From assembly GCA_902787065.1 (NCBI GenBank), contig CADAFA010000079.1:1-7139 (forward strand): DNA of 7,139 nucleotides, read 5' to 3'. Made by a program: the position numbers and the translations under genes. Shown here one piece after another: positions 6,449 to 7,139 of the stretch. Every line of letters starts with the position of its first letter. Position 1 is the stretch's first letter. The notes beneath the pieces were generated by a model that was not told the origin of the DNA, searched no databases, and saw nothing but the letters and a program-made list of their open reading frames with translations. This stretch comes from an uncultured Elusimicrobium sp. Lineage in GTDB: Bacteria > Elusimicrobiota > Elusimicrobia > Elusimicrobiales > Elusimicrobiaceae.

Positions 6449-6706
6449 TTATTGGTAATATTTCTCGTAATCTTTATACATATTGCAGTATCTTGTTTTT
6501 TCAGCAGCACTTAAACTGCAAACATGCCCTGAATCATGACAATAACCTGAACCTACACAATCAACACAACAGCCTGATCCTTTATAGGTGCTACCATAAC
6601 CAGCTGTTGAATTATTTGCCACAAATATTCCACCGTCTTCTACTATACTTTGTCTACAACTATGGTACCCTGTGCCTATACAAATTCCGCCACTCTTAAT
6701 AGTATT
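6449..6706 (-). pseudogene. out-of-frame C-terminal part of the Cys-rich repeat protein
   Basis: This 85-codon open stretch in a different minus frame has no plausible start codon; a TGA lies directly before it at 6709-6707. Its first residues, NTIKSGGICIGTGYHSC, continue the 19-residue repeat of the neighbouring upstream frame. The next unit, RQSIVEDGGIF, keeps the spacing with Phe in place of the second Cys. A distinct end follows: a GSGCCVDCVGSGYC cluster, then HVCSLSAAEKTRYC and the terminus YEKYYQ. The CSLSAAEKTRYC stretch echoes CYTSAQERC near the right edge of the window. It should be read together with 6696-7139 as one gene broken by a frameshift, either real or a sequencing or assembly error. 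The matching terminator lies 25 bases further on. Confidence 0.8.
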
Positions 6707-6977
6707 TCACACAAACACCACCGTCGTGAATTGTACCTTCGCTACACCCCATTTCTCCATACTCAGTAGCTAAACAAACACCTTTAATTTGCGTTTGATA
6801 AGAACAAGACCAGTTGACATTAGCTAAACATACCCCTCCAGGTTCAATAGTAGAAGCATTACATCCGGAACGGTAATTTCCTTCACATAATCCCCCTTCA
6901 TTTATTGTAGAACGACCACATCCTGTTTGATGGTTACCATAACATGCTCCTCCTTTATTAATAATAGATTCCCAACA
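6623..6977 (-). repeat. 57-base tandem repeat with two cysteines per unit
   Basis: First cysteines of the units are spaced 19, 19, 19 and 20 residues apart. Second cysteines are spaced 19, 19, 18 and 21 apart. The array then crosses into the other frame for roughly two more units. The C-to-C gap alternates 11 and 8 residues. The unit between the Cys codons at 6713-6711 and 6682-6680 spans 31 bases instead of 57, a shortfall of 26 bases. DNA identity between units is moderate, so the array is diverged rather than newly duplicated. Confidence 0.85.
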
Positions 6978-7139
6978 AGCACGAGTGTCACCTGATCCAT
7001 GAGTTCCGGTATAACAAGCCATATCTTCATCAAGTATCTGATTTCTGATTGAATTATTAGTATCCGTAAATTTACAAATATTTCCGTCTAATGTCCCGTG
7101 CGCATCATCACACCTTTCTTGGGCGCTTGTGTAACAAGT
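6696..7139 (-). CDS. Cys-rich 19-residue repeat protein, 5' part outside the window
   Basis: The frame is open from the right edge to a TAA at 6698-6696, giving 147 visible residues; the true start lies beyond the window. An ATG at 7022 is internal, because the frame continues upstream with CYTSAQERCDD and NGNICKF-like segments (GNICKFTD). From Cys at 6977 the chain repeats C-x2-[ST]-I-x2-GG-x-C-x2-N-x4-C with a 19-residue period: GRSTINEGGLC, NASTIEPGGVC, SEGTIHDGGVC. Two Cys per unit suggest a disulfide-bonded, extracellular protein. The N-terminal part that would show a signal peptide or a pilin helix is not in view. Resemblance to the Cys-rich C-terminal regions of pilin-like proteins in Elusimicrobium is from memory and uncertain. 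The frame ends abruptly with VKYY because of a frameshift (see 6449-6706). No enzyme motif is visible. Confidence 0.75.
   Translation of the reverse strand, partial: TCYTSAQERCDDAHGTLDGNICKFTDTNNSIRNQILDEDMACYTGTHGSGDTRACWESIINKGGACYGNHQTGCGRSTINEGGLCEGNYRSGCNASTIEPGGVCLANVNWSCSYQTQIKGVCLATEYGEMGCSEGTIHDGGVCVKYY

Noticed and set aside
6439..6699. 86-codon plus-strand frame rich in His, Asn and Leu
   Set aside because: It is antisense to the C-terminal part of the Cys-rich gene, whose repeat pattern is clear on the minus strand, and starts right after the terminator hairpin without a ribosome-binding site.
7020..7022. ATG at 7022 as the start of the Cys-rich protein
   Set aside because: The frame stays open to the window edge with more Cys motifs of the same style, and no Shine-Dalgarno sequence precedes this ATG.

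Overview
The window suggests a low-GC, Gram-negative-type bacterium. It has a lipoprotein, a polyprenyl-phosphate sugar-phosphate transferase and a LytR-type envelope protein. My best guess is a gut-type member of the Elusimicrobiota. This rests on three things: the AT-rich codon use, a housekeeping cluster that includes a fused NadD-HD protein, and a Cys-rich secreted-type protein that resembles, from memory, the C-terminal parts of the very numerous pilin-like proteins of Elusimicrobium. The assignment is an inference, not something the sequence proves.

Layout. Positions 1-556 hold no credible gene. They contain a possible terminator at the left edge and a mosaic of GC-rich palindromic repeat fragments. 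Positions 557-5789 are one compact minus-strand operon, read right to left: a WecA/MraY-family membrane transferase, a NadD-YqeK-type fusion, a membrane-anchored LytR_C protein, the ribosomal silencing factor RsfS with a long lysine-rich histone-H1-like tail, and arginyl-tRNA synthetase. Junctions are an ATGA overlap, a 31-base overlap, a 30-base gap and a TAA-ATG abutment, so translational coupling is likely. A short AT-rich divergent gap (5790-5824) separates the operon from a plus-strand lipoprotein gene (5825-6373). A strong hairpin at 6397-6424, with a T tract on the minus strand, separates that gene from a convergent minus-strand Cys-rich repeat gene that runs off the right edge.

How the genes fit together. 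The operon joins growth-linked housekeeping functions: NAD synthesis, clearance of alarmone-type dinucleotides (if the HD domain acts like YqeK), ribosome silencing and tRNA charging. Two envelope genes accompany them. The linkage of nadD, a LytR_C gene and rsfS is a familiar bacterial neighbourhood.

Most notable points: (1) the Cys-rich gene carries 19-residue (57-base) repeats with two Cys per unit and is broken by a frameshift exactly where one repeat unit is 26 bases short; its true C-terminus continues in another frame to 6449. (2) RsfS carries a 75-residue tail of xxKK tetrads. (3) ArgS has HVAS in place of the usual HIGH signature. (4) NadD is fused to an HD hydrolase. No mobile element, CRISPR array or RNA gene was seen.
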